From Mytilus edulis (Eukaryota > Mollusca > Bivalvia > Mytilida > Mytilidae): a stretch of DNA of 64,000 nt. The stretch lies in the NCBI RefSeq assembly GCF_963676685.1, contig NC_092348.1:26759386-26823385 (forward strand), in the 5' to 3' direction. The translations under genes were made by a program, and so were the position numbers. Positions 1-12,785 of this stretch are shown piece by piece. The notes under the pieces are model-generated. The model made no database searches and was not told the DNA's origin. It was given only the letters and a program-made list of their open reading frames with translations. Positions within the stretch are counted from its first letter, which is position 1. Each line of letters opens with the position of its first letter.

Positions 1-284
1 TAGCTACGCCCCTGCTCAATCCTGTGTCGCTTTGAAGGTATCATGGTTGTCATTCTCAGCCTAAGCAATGTGTTACTGTAATTTGAATTTCAAAATAATA
101 TAACTATTAAGTGACGTTTTAATTTATTTTACGCAAGATGATCAACTCCACCAAGTAGCGAATCACATGACTTTGACATAATCAGTAAATACCAGCGAAA
201 AATATCTTTATAAGTTAAGAAATGTCGCATGAAAATTAAATACACGGGAAATGGCAAAGTTCACAAAGTCTAGTCTGATTAATC

Positions 285-890
285 ATTTTACAAAAAAAAA
301 AAAAAAAGTCCAAGCAAAGGGGGAAGGGCGTACGCCCTCTACGCCCCCCCCCCCCCTCTGGATCCGCCACTGGAAAGACATATATGCACCTTACAATTAT
401 TATTAAATATATCAAATATAGTTGAACTATTGTGTATATATATATGGTAGTTGAAACCAGATCAAAGCACAAAATAAATCATGAAAATGATGTCAAGGTC
501 AGATTAAACCTGCCAGACAGACATGTGCAACTTACAATTATTACATACACCAAATACACGAAAAGACAAAAACTTAACATTAACCAATGAACCACGAAAA
601 TGAGGTCAAGGTCAGATGATACCTGCCAGACTGACATGTACCCATTACAATCTTTGATATCTTTCCATTCACCAAATGCAGACAGTTGGCCTGTTGCTTA
701 TAATATTTGAGAAACGGACCTTAACACGTAATTTTTACCATGATCACTAATCCATGAAATGAGGTCGAGGTCAGATAAACTCTCACTGTCTGACGGACAT
801 GAACACGTTACAAGGAGCCCGCATACTATATATAATATCCTATTATTCATATTCAGTGAAAAATTCACATACCCAAACACAGTATGGTTA
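285..890. repeat. Diverged tandem repeat units
   Basis: Units of roughly 115-155 bp share the core AATGAGGTCAAGGTCAGAT followed by 'cctgccaga'. They are visible near 485, 595 and 755, with progressive divergence. A short A-run and C-run ending in 'ggatccgccactg' (285-372) precede them and resemble the start of the repeat at 15,537. No coding potential is convincing here; the short ORFs cross the units. Confidence 0.6.
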
Positions 891-955
891 AATTTGGAAC
901 AGTAGTTTTAGAGGATTAGATTTTTGTAAAAGATTAGAAAAAATTACGAAAAATT

Positions 956-1500
956 GGTAAAAAATGACTATAGAGAGCAATAACTCCTTAAGGGGTCAAC
1001 TGACCATTTTAGTCATATTTAACTTATTTGTAGATCTTACTTTGCTGAACATTATTGCTGTTTTTACAATTTATCTCTATCTATAACAATATTCAAGAGA
1101 ATAGCCAAAAAACGGTATAATTTTCTTAAAATTGCCATTTCAGGGGCAGCAACCCAACAACCAGTTGTCCGATTCGTCTGAAAATTTATGGGCAGATAGA
1201 TCTTTACCTGATTAACAATTTTACCCCACGTCAGATTTGTTCTAAATGCTTTGGTTTCAGAGTTATAAGCCAAATTCTACATTTTACCCCTATGTTCTAT
1301 TTTTAGCCATGGCTGCCATCTTGGTTGGTTGGCCAGGTCACGCCACACATTTTTTAAACTAGATACCCCAATGATGATTGTGGCCAAGTTTGGTTTAATT
1401 TGGCCCAGTAGTTTCAGAGAAGATTTTTGTAAAAGCTAACAACGACGGACGCAAAGTGATGAGAAAAGCTCACTTGGCCCTTCGGGCCAGGTGAGCTAAA
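956..1500 (+). repeat. Interspersed repeat ending in a hairpin, copy 1
   Basis: Starts with 'gagcaataactccttaagggg' type sequence and ends in a strong hairpin at about 1,467-1,497, where GCTCACTTGGCCC pairs with GGGCCAGGTGAGC around a TTC loop. A second, more diverged copy follows directly. The terminal hairpin suggests a non-autonomous mobile element whose 3' end is defined by structure. The class is not determined. Confidence 0.6.
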
Positions 1501-2225
1501 AAGGGTAAAATTATCCTCATTTAAGGGCAATCACTCCTATAAAGAGTTAATAAAAAGTCTACTTACTATCAGTATCAAATTACTTTTCAGAAGATCTTGC
1601 CTTGCTGATAATTTTAGTGATTAAAAGTGGCTTATTATCTATTATAAGTTTGATCATGTAAAGACAAAACTCAAATAAAGTCATATAAGGGCAATAATTC
1701 CAATAAGGAGTCGTCAACCAATCTCCTCCATATTGTCTTAAGTGTAGATTTTGTCTTACTGAGCCTTTTTTGCTTATTCAAGATAGTAGGCAAAATAAAC
1801 ACAAGAAATTGCGAAACATCCTCATCAATGGGCAATAACTCTGATAAGGTGTCAACTGACGGTTTCGACCATTTTGTAGAAATTTTATTGCTTATCCGTT
1901 TTGCAATTAAAAGTTTCTCTGAATCTAACTTGTCCTTTAAGGGCAATAACTCATATTAAGAAGTTGTCTGACAGTTTTGTCGTATGTGAACAATTTGTAA
2001 ATGTTCTATCTTTAGCCATATCGGCCATCTTGGTTTGCAGGCGGGGTCATAGGACACATTTTTTCAACTAAATACAGCAATAATGAATGTGGCAAAGTTT
2101 GGTTAAAGTCATATTTTGACTCTTGTTTTAGAGAAGATTGTTGCACAAGTCAATGACCACGGATGTCGAACGACAAGTGATGAAAAAATAAACTCACTTA
2201 GCCCTTTGAGGCAGGTGAGCTTAAA
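1501..2225 (+). repeat. Interspersed repeat ending in a hairpin, copy 2 (diverged)
   Basis: Repeats the 'gggcaataactcc' phrase several times (about 1,525, 1,688, 1,830, 1,940) and ends at 2,190-2,222 with a decayed version of the terminal hairpin of the previous copy. The 'ccatcttggttgg' phrase at 1,318 recurs at 2,025. No gene is seen. Confidence 0.55.
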
Positions 2226-2321
2226 ATAAATCAACAGCATTACAAGAGTAAATCCCTTACAATGGCTTATCATCCTGCTGCAAACATGTTTTTTTCTATG
2301 TTTTTCTTCAGTTCAATGAAA

Positions 2322-2609
2322 TTAGGGAGCTACCATTTGATTTTTATGGGGGGGCTAGGATGAAAAATTTTGTCCTGCCTTTTTTTTTTTAGTTGTGATC
2401 TCGGTCCTGTCTTTTTATTTTTCACTCTATTCGGTCCTGCCTTTTTTTTTATTAGTTTATCCTGACTTTTTATACATAATATGTCATCCTGCCTTTTTTT
2501 TTTGCCAAGTTGCTCATCCTGCCTTTTTTTTTACTCAAAAATCCTGTCCTGCCTTTTTTTTCAAATTTCATCCTAGCCCCCCCATAAAAATCAAATGGTA
2601 GCTCCCTTA
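2322..2609. mobile_element. Small TIR element (PIF/Harbinger-like MITE)
   Basis: About 40-bp terminal inverted repeats: GGGAGCTACCATTTGATTTT at 2,325 and its complement ending at 2,606, flanked on both sides by TTA (2,322-2,324 and 2,607-2,609). A 3-bp TTA duplication and GGG termini fit PIF/Harbinger. The interior is a short tandem array of 'tcctgcc' followed by T-runs (2,373-2,562). The 68-codon ORF here is only the translated T-rich array. Confidence 0.75.
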
Positions 2610-2750
2610 AAGTTTAATTCTTGATGGTAAAATGAAATCTGTTAGTTCCATGCATTAATATGCAAGAAATATTCAAATACAAAATGGTTCGTGTCTATCA
2701 GTAAATGCAAAACTAATTTAACCTGAACCAGATGCTCCGCAGGGCATAGC

Positions 2751-4704
2751 TTTATACGACCGCAGAGGTTGAACCCTGAACGGTTGGGGTAAGTATGGAC
2801 ACAACATTCAAGCTGGATTCAGCTCTAAATTTGGATTGTGATTAAATAGTTGCACAGCATAGGTTTCTGACAAAGAATGAATGTGTTCTAATGAACTTAA
2901 AATTTTTGTTTTCTCTTAGAGCAATTCACTATGCTGTTGAATATTAATCCTCTCAAAAAAATGTTTGAAGAAATTTTCTTTAATATTTATGAAATTTCAA
3001 ATGAGAAAAATTGAACCAAATTTTTTTAATCACATCCCCCTTTCCCTTATTCCAAAACTAATCTCAATTAAAATTTCTAATGGAGTTTGCAACAATAACT
3101 ACTCATTTAAATACATCATAAAATATTAAGATGTAAAAAACTGCTTGTTATCACTGAATGGTAAAGATTATTTTAATTTATCAGTTGGTAGTAAAAAGTG
3201 AATATACATTGTATATTGTATATAACAAAGATTTAAGTTGATTCTGGACAAAGAAAGATAACTCCAATTAAAAAAAAATCTTGCTATTGCACAATATTTT
3301 GCAATTAGATATTTCTTGCTTACTATTCTGGACAAAGAAAGATAACTCTAATTTTAAATAAAAATTTGCTATTTCACAATATTGTGCAATTAGATATTTC
3401 TTGCCATTGCGCAATACTGTGCAATTGAAAAGACTTGCTATTGCACAATACTTAATATAATAATTTTAGATCCTGATTTGGACCAACTTATAAACTGGGC
3501 CCATAATAAAAAATCTAAGTACATTTTTGGATTCAGCATATCAAAGAACCCCAAGATTTCAATTTTTGTTAAAATCAGACTAAGTTTAATTTTGGACCCT
3601 TTGGACTTTAGTGTAGACCAATTTGAAAACAGGACCAAAAATGAAGAATCTACATACACAGTTAGATTTGGTATATCAAAGAACCCCATTTATTCAATTT
3701 TTGATGAAATCAAACAAAGTTTAATTTTGGACCCCGATTTGGACCAACTTGAAAACTGGGCCAATAATCAAGAATCTAAGTACATTTTTAGATTCAGCAT
3801 ATCAAAGAACCTAACTGATTCATTTTTTGTCAAAATCAAACTAAGTTTAATTTTGGACCCTTTGGACCTTAATGTAGACCAATTTGAAAATGGGACCAAA
3901 AGTTAAGAATCTACATACACAGTCATGACAGTTAGATTCGGCATATCAAAGAACCCCAATTATTCAATTTTGATGAAATCAAACAAAGTTTAATTTTGGA
4001 CCCTTTGGGCCCCTTATTCTGTTGGGACCAAAACTCCCAAAATCAATACCAACCTTCCTTTTATGGTCATAAACCTTGTGTTTAAATTTCATAGATTTCT
4101 ATTTACTTATACTAACGTTATGGTGCGAAAACCAAGAAAAATGCTTATTTGGGTCCCTTTTTGGCCCCTAATTCCTAAACTGTTGGGACCTAAACTCCCA
4201 AAATCTATACCAACCTTCCTTTTGTAGTCATTAACATTGTGTTTAAATTTCATTGATTTCTATTTACTTAAACTAAAGTTATTGTGCGAAAACCAAGAAT
4301 AATGCTTATTTGGGCCCTTTTTTGGCCCCTTATTCCTAAACTGTTGAAACCAAAACTCCCAAAATCAATCCCAACCGTTCTTTTGTGGTCATAAACCTTG
4401 TGTCAAAATTTCATAGATTTCTATTAACTTAAACTAAAGTTATAGTGCGAAAACCAAGAAAATGCTTATTTGGGCCCTTTTTGGCCCCTAATTCCTAAAA
4501 TGTTGGGACCAAAACTCCCAAAATCAATACCAACCTTCCTTTTGTGGTCATAAACCTTGTGTTAAAATTTCATAGATTTCCATTCACTTTTACTAAAGTT
4601 AGAGTGCGAAAACTTAAAGTATTCGGACGACAACGACGACGACGCCAACGTGATAGCAATTTAATATACAACGAAAATTTTTTCAAATTTTGCGGTCGTA
4701 TAAA
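2751..4704. mobile_element. Composite repeat element with 14-bp inverted ends
   Basis: TTTATACGACCGCA at 2,751-2,764 is mirrored by its exact complement at 4,691-4,704. Between them lie two tandem blocks. The first is ~260-bp units with 'ttggaccaactt' at about 3,480 and 3,740. The second is ~160-bp units with 'gggaccaaaactcccaaaatc' phrases starting near 4,023, 4,182, 4,344 and 4,503. A 142-codon ORF (3,478-3,906) translates the first block and is itself internally repeated, so it is not a gene. The class is unknown. Confidence 0.6.
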
Positions 4705-4969
4705 AATTCTAAACTTGCTTTTGCAGGATGTATATTTGATAAATGTTTTGTTCAGATAGACATACATAATTGTTCCTTGAAAACAATCATGATACCTTAA
4801 GTCCATAACTCAGGGTTTGGATGGGCATATTTATTTCTGTATTATTTAATCATTAGAACCTTTTTTATTCTTTGTATTTAAGCACCCTATCATTCTCTCA
4901 TTTTTATTTCTCTGATTCATTTACTTCATTCTATTTTTCCAAATAATTATCTAATCTGTAAACCGCTAG

Positions 4970-5350
4970 ATCCGGACCATTACGCCTAGGCTGAAACTTA
5001 CTTATGGAATAACCGTTTCACAAATGATATCGGATATGTCCCTTATGTCGTAACTACAATCCCCTTCCCTTTCATGAATGTAACGTACCGAATTAGACTA
5101 TTTACTGGATTTGTTATCACATAAGCAACACGACAGATGCCACATGTGGAGCAGGATCTGCTTACCCTTCCGGAGCACCTGAGATCACCCCTAATTTTTT
5201 GGTGGGGTTCGTTTTGTTTATTCTTTAGTTTTCTGTTGTGTCATGTGTGCTGTTGTTTGTTTGTCTTTTTCATTTTTAGCCATGGCGTTGTCAGTTTGTT
5301 TTAAATTTATGGGTTTGACTGTCCCTCTGTTATCTTTCGCCCCTCTTTTA
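4970..5350 (+). repeat. Interspersed repeat family B, long copy
   Basis: Contains the phrase 'ccacatgtggagcaggatct' followed by 'ccggagcacctgagatcacc', and ends after 'atctttcgcccctctttta'. Related copies occur at 33,190-33,330 (+), 47,851-47,932 (-) and, weakly, 57,780-57,960 (+). No TIR or ORF is seen. Probably the tail of a retroelement. Confidence 0.6.
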
Positions 5351-5818
5351 CAAGACTAAACTATGCACCATTGTTACAATTCATGTGAAAGAAACCTATT
5401 ATGGTATGTCAAGTTTTTATTTATGATAATGATAACACAGGGTTACAACAAGTATACTTGCTGATAATATACATTATTACACAGAATAAAATTGACCTTA
5501 CTATGCTACAACAATCTTTTTTACAATTGATGATACTTTTGTTACATATAGACAGATGTATTTACAACAAACAATAACTCCAACAAACTTAACCAATGAC
5601 TTATAGTTTAAGAACCACTTTTCCTTTGAAAATACAATATCTAAAACTTGAATTTTTGTTTATTTTCCAATCCATACCTCCAAATTAGTTGAGGTTAGAG
5701 TTTTTAAACTACTTTAGAGATTTAGTCCAGATTTGTAATTTCAAATAACTGTAAAACAATACATATTAGCCACTTTACCATGAGAAATAATGTGAACAAG
5801 AATGTGTCCCAAGTCCAA
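5351..5818. other. No gene seen
   Basis: AT-rich sequence between two repeats. I see no ORF with recognisable protein similarity, no RNA gene and no clear repeat structure. Confidence 0.5.
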
Positions 5819-6149
5819 GGATGCCCCACTCGCACTATCATTTTCTATGTTCAGTGGACCGTGAAATTGGGGTCAAAACTTTAATTTGGAATTAAAATTA
5901 GAAAGATTATATCATAGGGAACATGTGTACTAAGTTTCAAGTTCATAAGACTTCAACTTCTTCAAAAACTACCTTGACCAAAAACTTTAACCTGTAGCGA
6001 ACGGACGCACAGACGGACGGACGCACAGACGGACAGACGCACAGACGGACGGACAGACGCACAGACGGACGGACGCACAGACGAACAGATGAATGGAGGC
6101 ACAGACCAGAAAACATAATGCCCCTCTACTATCGTAGGTGGGGCATAAT
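5819..6149. mobile_element. Small TIR element with internal minisatellite
   Basis: Begins 'ggatgccccactcgcac' and ends 'gtaggtggggcat', so the ends are short inverted repeats (ATGCCCCAC). Positions 5,998-6,090 are a minisatellite of 'gacggacgcaca' 12-mers with small variants. The Ser/Val-rich ORF on the minus strand is the translated minisatellite. Confidence 0.6.
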
Positions 6150-6419
6150 AAAAATTGTGAGAATATGTCAAACTATATATTCCCCTCATATAAATGAAAT
6201 GCAATGAACGAATTTGTTTACAGTATTGCAATTGACCAGAAAGGTCGGTCAAATTGCTATTTTACATTACACATTTATTCGCCCTATTAAAAAATTAAAA
6301 ACCAGGTTAATGTATTTTGAAGATATTGTTAAATTTAAAGGGCAGTTTGTATGATGGAAAAAAAGTATTCTAAAGTACAAATAATGGTGCTTTCGATTGA
6401 TTGTTGGATTGCAATTTTC

Positions 6420-6905
6420 TAATCTACCAAGTACCATTATTTCTAAGCAGCAAAAGTGAAAAGTCATCAATTTTTAATTTGACCTCAATTTTGTCAAAAG
6501 TATTAATATTTGAAAAGCATTGGTTGAACAATACACAAGTTTTTGAACAATAACAAAATACATAGCGATTTCCTAATATATGAAGGACCAAAACTCCTAA
6601 CAAAATGGCAAAATGAAAATTGAAATTATAAAATTTAACCTCCATTTTGTCATCAGTAAAACATAAGATATAAATTTGAAAAGCTCAGTAGAACACACAA
6701 ATCATAAGTTATTGCAAGGATTGCAAAGAAACAACATAAAGTGCCATTTTTCAAACTTCAAGAACAGCAACTCCTGAACTGCAAAAGTAAAATATTTCAA
6801 TTTTGAACTTGACCTCTATTTAGTCATCAGTAACGATCAGTAACAAAATACATGTATTACAATTTGAAAAACATTGGTAGAATGGTACATAAGTTATTGC
6901 ATAGT
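6420..6905. repeat. Three diverged tandem units of ~165 bp
   Basis: Units begin near 6,432, 6,583 and 6,761. Each carries a 'gcaaaa(a/t)g' phrase, then 'ttgacctc.attt.gtca', then 'atttgaaaa.cat(t)gg(t)agaa' and 'ataagttattgca'. The two minus-strand ORFs are low-complexity translations of these units. Confidence 0.55.
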
Positions 6906-6909
6906 AACT

Positions 6910-7675
6910 GTTGGCAGACGCCCAATACCCAATAAAATTCATGATGTTGTTATATTTATTTTATGATAACATATATACTATCAGATGATAACATTCTAGA
7001 CATTCTTGTTGGTGTTTAATTTAATTTCAATTTCAATATGCTAATATCTGGCTATTATATCATTCAGTCTATAAAAAATCTTTTTTATCTCACAATTTTA
7101 AGTAAACAAATGCAGTTGTTTTTCAAAAAATTTAAATTTAAGATGTAAAATCTTGTGTGTTAAATATCAATTTATTTTTTTTTTAAATCTGAAAAACCCT
7201 GTGGGAAATTGAATTTACTTGTCCTTATTTTGTCTTCCTTTCAAACGAGAAGATTCTTATACATTAATAAAGAAACCCTCCTTTGGTATATTTAGAATAA
7301 GGAGAAAATGGCTGAATCCAGCAACACCAGAGTTTGCAAGTTTTATAAAACATCTTAATATTTGCCAGAATTCCATGCTCTACTGTGCAAAAATAATCTG
7401 GAGGTATGTTACATGTTCATTATGAGTAAACAAGATAAAAACTACAATTATTAGGTACAAATAATATGAAAAATGACACTATTCCTTTCTACTATCAACA
7501 ATTTATAAATACACACGAATATAGAACTACAGTAACTTAGCACTTCATGTAGAGTTATGACAACTATGTTGATTCATGGCAGTGTTATATTGGCCCTTTA
7601 TTTGTATACACAGAATATTTTTTTACATAAATTAGGCCATTAATTTTCTTGCTAAAATTGTTATACATTTGTCAT
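6910..7675. other. No supported gene
   Basis: Contains a 69-codon ORF (7,219-7,425) followed by a possible splice donor 'ggag|gtatgt' near 7,402, but no recognisable domain and no partner exon, so it is not annotated as coding. The rest is AT-rich. Confidence 0.4.
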
Positions 7676-7815
7676 TTTGAGGCCTTTTATAGCTGTCTAT
7701 TCAGTATAGTGTTTTTCATTGTTGAATGCCACTGTATAGCCTATGGTTGTTAAATGTCTGTGTCATTGGTATCTTAAAGAGAGTTGTCTCATTTGCAATC
7801 ATACCACATCTTCCT
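7676..7815 (+). repeat. Interspersed repeat family C copy
   Basis: Runs from 'gaggccttttatagctg' to 'gcaatcataccacatcttc'. The end phrase GTCTCATTGGCAATCATACC recurs, with variations, at about 13,225, 14,245, 14,603, 16,567, 24,533 and 41,905. The constant 3' end and variable 5' extent suggest 5'-truncated retroelement copies. Confidence 0.6.
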
Positions 7816-9330
7816 ATTTTTATAAAGCTGATATTTTTTTGAAGAATTTATAAAGATAAAAAAAAAGCATTTGATTTAAATATAAAAAAAAAATACAAGA
7901 ATTAAACTTACAATGTATAAGGACATGCTGAGCTTAAATGAACACAGCCCTGCACCACAATAAAAGCATAACAATCACATAAAAAGACCTACATATGGGC
8001 TTTTACCAAATCAAGTTTCTATAGCAAATACCAAGCATTTGAATAAACATTTTTACTAGAGATTAAATATCAATCCAATAATTTTAGAGCTGATTTCAAG
8101 TTTAAGTTGGTGTTTGTTATCTACATGTATGTTCTATGATATTTTTTAAAATTTCAATAGCATCCAAATTTGCTTTGGGGTTTATATTAAGTCATATTTT
8201 AAATGTAGATAATTATTTTTGCAGCTATATCTGTTAACCATGTTAACCTTCTAATTAGAATTTCTATGAAAATTACAAAAAATGTACATGTGTATGCACA
8301 TGAAAAATATCATTATCACATTTATATAATTATTCGGTCCATTTTGAAATGATAATGAGCTACAAATTGTTACTTTCTACAATTTTTGGTAAAAATGTGG
8401 TCTGTGGAAATAATACTGGACTAATTAAATGCAAATGTTCTTTAACTACGCTTGTTTAGGTGATACAGTCTACATTTCATTAAATAGATTCAGGTTTTTT
8501 ATAAGATGTAATTCAGAGTAGACATAAATTAGACAGTAACACAATGGCATAAATTAAGTCAACTGTATTAATTAGCAATACATATTTACATAATTCTTAT
8601 TGTTTGTATACAAATATTCAGAATTTCAGAATAAAAAGATGATTATGCACGATGCAGTCCTTACAATGACAATGAAAATATTTATAACTATGAATCTTTT
8701 GATTAATACCAATACTAGTGTGGCTTTTACATCTGACAGGATAGCAGAGTTCAATCAGCAATTTTACAAAAATCAGTAAAAAAAATTTGACCCTTTAAAT
8801 TAAAGGTTGATTATTAATGAAAAAGATTTTGTTTTTCAATGTCATTAACTGTATTAGTTGTTTGGATAAATATAAATGAAATATGCAGTTATGAGAAATT
8901 CTTATTTCTGAATGTATAATCAATCAGTTACTTTTAATCAAAGCCTTAAAGGCTGTAAAAGCAATTGCTGCCATGTTAATGTTTGGGGACTTTTATTTTT
9001 CATCCACATATATACAAGAATTAAACCTGACATGAGTGTTGTCTAGTTAAAAGTAAGAAGGTTTTAACTTTATATAAATAAAAGACTTTAGCAGAAAGTC
9101 ATTTTTAATATGTTTTATATTTCACAAGGAGACAACACGTTTACCAGGCTAAAGTTGGGGTCAAATATACATGTGCTGAAACATATAACTCAAAAAGAAA
9201 TCATCATGGATTATCCCCTGGTAGTGTTTGTAACTTCCTTGGCAATAATTTCCTTTATTGATTTAATTTTAATAAAACTAAGTTCCAAACATTATTGCTC
9301 AGTTGATATGTGTCCTTCTGATGCGGTACG
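7816..9330. other. Gene-free AT-rich stretch
   Basis: No ORF with recognisable content, no RNA gene and no strong repeat. A 92-codon ORF at 9,110-9,388 runs into the foldback at 9,334 and has no family resemblance that I can see. Confidence 0.5.
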
Positions 9331-9333
9331 AGC

Positions 9334-9435
9334 ACAGGCACTTGTTTCTATCCATAGGAAGCTTAAGGTCGATTATCCATATAAATAGTTTTATATGGAT
9401 AGTCGACCTTCCTATGGATATAAACAAGTGCATGT
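9334..9435. repeat. Foldback (palindromic) element
   Basis: The left arm reads 'gcacttgtttctatccatag' and on to 'gattatccatataaa'. The right arm is its complement, starting 'tttatatggatagtcgacc' and ending 'aaacaagtgca'. The right arm lacks a few bases (aagctt) of the left. Arms are about 45 bp with a 2-5 bp loop, so the locus would fold into a nearly perfect hairpin. Confidence 0.75.
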
Positions 9436-9504
9436 GGGTACGAGATAACTACAATTCTCATGCAATCCCGAAAAGGGGGGTCATCACAGACAAACATGAC
9501 ATTA

Positions 9505-9690
9505 AATCGTTATCACTGAACTAGTATATATATTGTATAGGGGCCAGCTGAAGGACGCCTCCGGGTGCGGGAATTTTTCGCTGCATTGAAGACCTGTTGG
9601 TGACCTTAATTCTGCTGTTGTATGTTTTTCTATGGTTGGGTTGTTGTCTCTTTGACAAATTCCCCATTTCCATTCTCAATTTTATTATAC
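9505..9690 (-). mobile_element. Fragment of the 612-bp repeat element
   Basis: In minus orientation this matches the start of the element defined at 40,786-41,397. Shared phrases are 'attctcaattttatta' (reverse), 'gggttgttgtctctttgac', 'ctgaaggacgcctccgggtg' and 'actagtata'. It is truncated relative to that copy. Confidence 0.65.
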
Positions 9691-11040
9691 GAACAAGAAC
9701 AAACAGCTCTACGTTGCTTTGATATTTATCAATTTTCAGGAAACATTGCGAAAAATGATCTTCAATATTTCGAAAACATGTGAAATAAAATTGATAACAC
9801 GGTGGACCGTCGAGTGTCAACAAACGTAGTAGACTTGTTCACTGAAAAGACGAGGATAATGGTTTCATCTGACATTTGTTATGCAAACCCAGTTTTGATC
9901 ATGATATTTAAAAAGACGTACTTTTTTTCAATCTATGTATTAATAAACTAGAAAATTCCAAATTGTAAATATCTCTTCATCTGGACCGACTTGGCATCTG
10001 CTACGTTTGGACGGGTCCATTTCATTAGTAAGGTGATCGATAAATATTACGGAGTTTTGACAGAAAAGGAAAACGAACTTATTGTTATGTGTTTTCAACA
10101 AGGGTTTCGTTCCGCTAAATTATTTGCGCAAATAAAGTTTGTCTATTTTTAGATTACAGGTAATAATTTGACACTACGCATTAATCTGTGTAGTGATTTT
10201 GATTTTACGATAAATGTATGAATGAACGATAATTTTATGAATGAACAAGAGCACCTGACCTCTTAAAGAAACACAAATTAAACATAAAAAAACGTATTTA
10301 TTAGGAGATAATTCAGTTAAATTTTCAATACTAAATCAACAACTGAAATGAATCCATATTTTGTTGAAACATCGTACGAACGGCGGAAAACGGAATCGCA
10401 TTTATAAAAATGTACTTTTTTTCACTCGGACTTCTATGTTATTTGATAGTCAAACGGTTGACCCTTTAAATACAAAAATACATCTACAAGAACATATTCT
10501 GAAACTTCTTAAATCCACTAACTTTTTTTTAAAGTTTCAAGCTATGTATTGCATTAGAAAACATACATAGGTGTTAAAGAATGACTGACCAGGAGCCTGT
10601 TTAACAAAATACTATGGCTTGATCTGGGCGGAGTCTCTGATCTTGGTCACAAAGATGGCCATACGCGACGGCATAAAAGCAATTGCTTTAAAAATTGTTC
10701 ATATCATTAATCAATGCACTATTTTCTTGCACAATAAAAGTATCAAAATCTGCCTTTGAGATATTAAAGTTACTACTAGGCATATAAGCAGCTTGAAGTC
10801 TTGAATCATGCCATATATTATATATATATGTACATGTAAAATGAAGGGTTCCTTCAATGATGTAAACTTTATTGAACTTTTTTCCTCATGATGTAGGAAG
10901 TAAACATGGTAAATACATAAAAAAAAAGTCAACATTAAAAATTACAAATATCTGACCAAGTTTATAGTACAACTTACAAGTTATTGATAAATGATTCAAG
11001 AAATGCCAAGTCATACATATAATCATAAAATCAAAAATAC
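9691..11040. other. Intergenic, no gene seen
   Basis: Several short ORFs exist but none has recognisable motifs, good start context or partner exons. The stretch lies downstream of the zinc-finger gene and should contain its 3' UTR near 10,950-11,046. I cannot fix a polyadenylation site with confidence. Confidence 0.4.
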
Positions 11041-11046
11041 ATTGGT

Positions 11047-12785
11047 TTATAGAATTTCCTCACTATTTGGATCTTTAGTCATGTTAGTTATAGTCTTCTG
11101 CAGGTCTAAGGTATTCACTGTTAGTTCCTCTTTATCTGACAAATGGTCAAATATACTTTTTCTACCCACTGTATCTCCATGTAGTACTTCATGTATGGCC
11201 AACATTACAGACTTATCATTATCTTCATCATGACTTTCATCATTGATGTCAGTTTTTAATGTTTCTTCCTCCAAATCTGAGCCAACATCAATATTAATTA
11301 TCTCCCTTGTCTCTAAAGATTTGTCTCCCTTATTAGATAAAGACTCTTCTCCCTTGTTAGTTATTTCACTTTCTTTCTGACGTGTTTCAGATTTTTTCAC
11401 TGGTGTGTAGCTTAACTGATCCCTTGCAATGATAAGTCTTTGATGTAAAGCATCTTTGATGTCACTTTTTAATGGTTCTCCTTCAAAATCGGAACTTTCA
11501 TCCAAATCATTTTTTTCTGTTCTCTCAGGAGATTTGTCTTCCATATTAGTAATTTCAGATGCTTCCTGACTTGTGTCTTTTTCTTCATAATTGAACCTCT
11601 GAGGTTTATCGTTACCTTCTAAAGTTTTATTTGACAGACTTTGCAATGATTGATCTATTTCATCCTCATTCTGTGAAGTTTCAGATTGGCTTGGAATTTG
11701 TCCTCCATCATTTTTACCTGAGAGGCTGCCACTTGACTTTCGTTTAGATCTTTTACAATGTAAGTTTTCTGGAAGAAGAGGTATGGGATGAATGTACATT
11801 TCCTGGTCATTTGTATTTATATTCACTGCGTCAGACAACAGCTCTTCTTTTACCGGATCACTTACCATTACATTTGATTCAGAATGACCTCTGCATTTCT
11901 TCATCTTTCTTTTATTTATTTTTTTGTTTTTGGTGGCATCATTACTTGTTTGAAAAAAAAGTGCAATCTCATTTTCTATTCTTTTATCCATTTCTTCATT
12001 TGTTATTGGATCAAAATGATCCTTTTCACTTGAAATATCTTTTGTTCTCCTCTTTTTCTGACCTTCTTCATCAGGTTGTGCTACTTTCCTTTTTACAGGC
12101 TTTGACTTTCTTTTACTGATTGTTCTTCTGGACTGATCCTTACTTCCTTTTCCTGTAGTGCTGCCCCCTGTTGTTAGACAATGTTCTGTTTTCTTTACCG
12201 ATGTTGATTCAAAAACTGGTTCACACGGTTCTTTTTTAATGACTACTACCAATTCATCTGGTTCCTTGGACTTCATCATTAACTCGCTATACTCTTTAAG
12301 TTTCTTTAGTCTTTCTCTATTCCTCCTTTTTTCTTTCCGTGTTTCTGTTTTAACTGCCAAAAGTGACTCCACAGAATCAGATTTCTTGTCAGTGCCAGGA
12401 CTAGGTTCAGAAATCTGAGAATTTGGAGTTGATGGTAAAATTGTTCGCTGACTATACTGTATCCCTATTTCTGTCTGGAACTCCTTAGGCTCTTCATTAT
12501 CTTTATGATGTTCCCGACAGTGTCTTAGTACACTATCTCTAGACTGGTATTTTCTATCACAATACGGGCAAAAAAACATAACAGCTGGTTTCTTCACTAC
12601 AGGCGTAACCTTTTCTGTTATGAGTTTCTCTGGTAGTTCAGCACCATTATGTTTTTTCATCAGATGTATTTTCAGACTATTTCTGTACCTACATTTTGTA
12701 CCACAGAGATGGCACACAAACACAGAATCAGGTATAAAGTCTGGGGTATTGGTTCTTCTATCTTTATACCTCAACTTATGGACAT
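11047..12785 (-). CDS. Zinc-finger protein, exon 3 (fingers 2-3 and acidic tail)
   Basis: Acceptor 'ttatag' ends at 12,786. The reading frame continues from exon 2 with 'DVHKLRYKDRR', then fingers 2 and 3, then a long charged tail ending at the stop at 11,047. The tail repeats short Glu/Lys/Ser phrases such as 'EITN' and 'SLSNK', suggesting internal duplication. Confidence 0.88.

Noticed and set aside
3478-3906. 142-codon ORF with repeated 'SISKN' and 'LILDP' phrases
   Set aside because: It is a translation of ~260-bp tandem DNA repeats inside the composite element. The protein repeats follow the DNA repeats, there is no start context, and an antisense ORF is open too.
5998-6090. CRISPR-like array from the short regular repeats
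   Set aside because: The 12-bp units are contiguous with no spacers, in eukaryotic sequence. It is a minisatellite.
7219-7425. Possible exon ending in a good GT donor (near 7,402)
   Set aside because: No recognisable domain in any frame, no acceptor with a matching frame, and no partner exon nearby.
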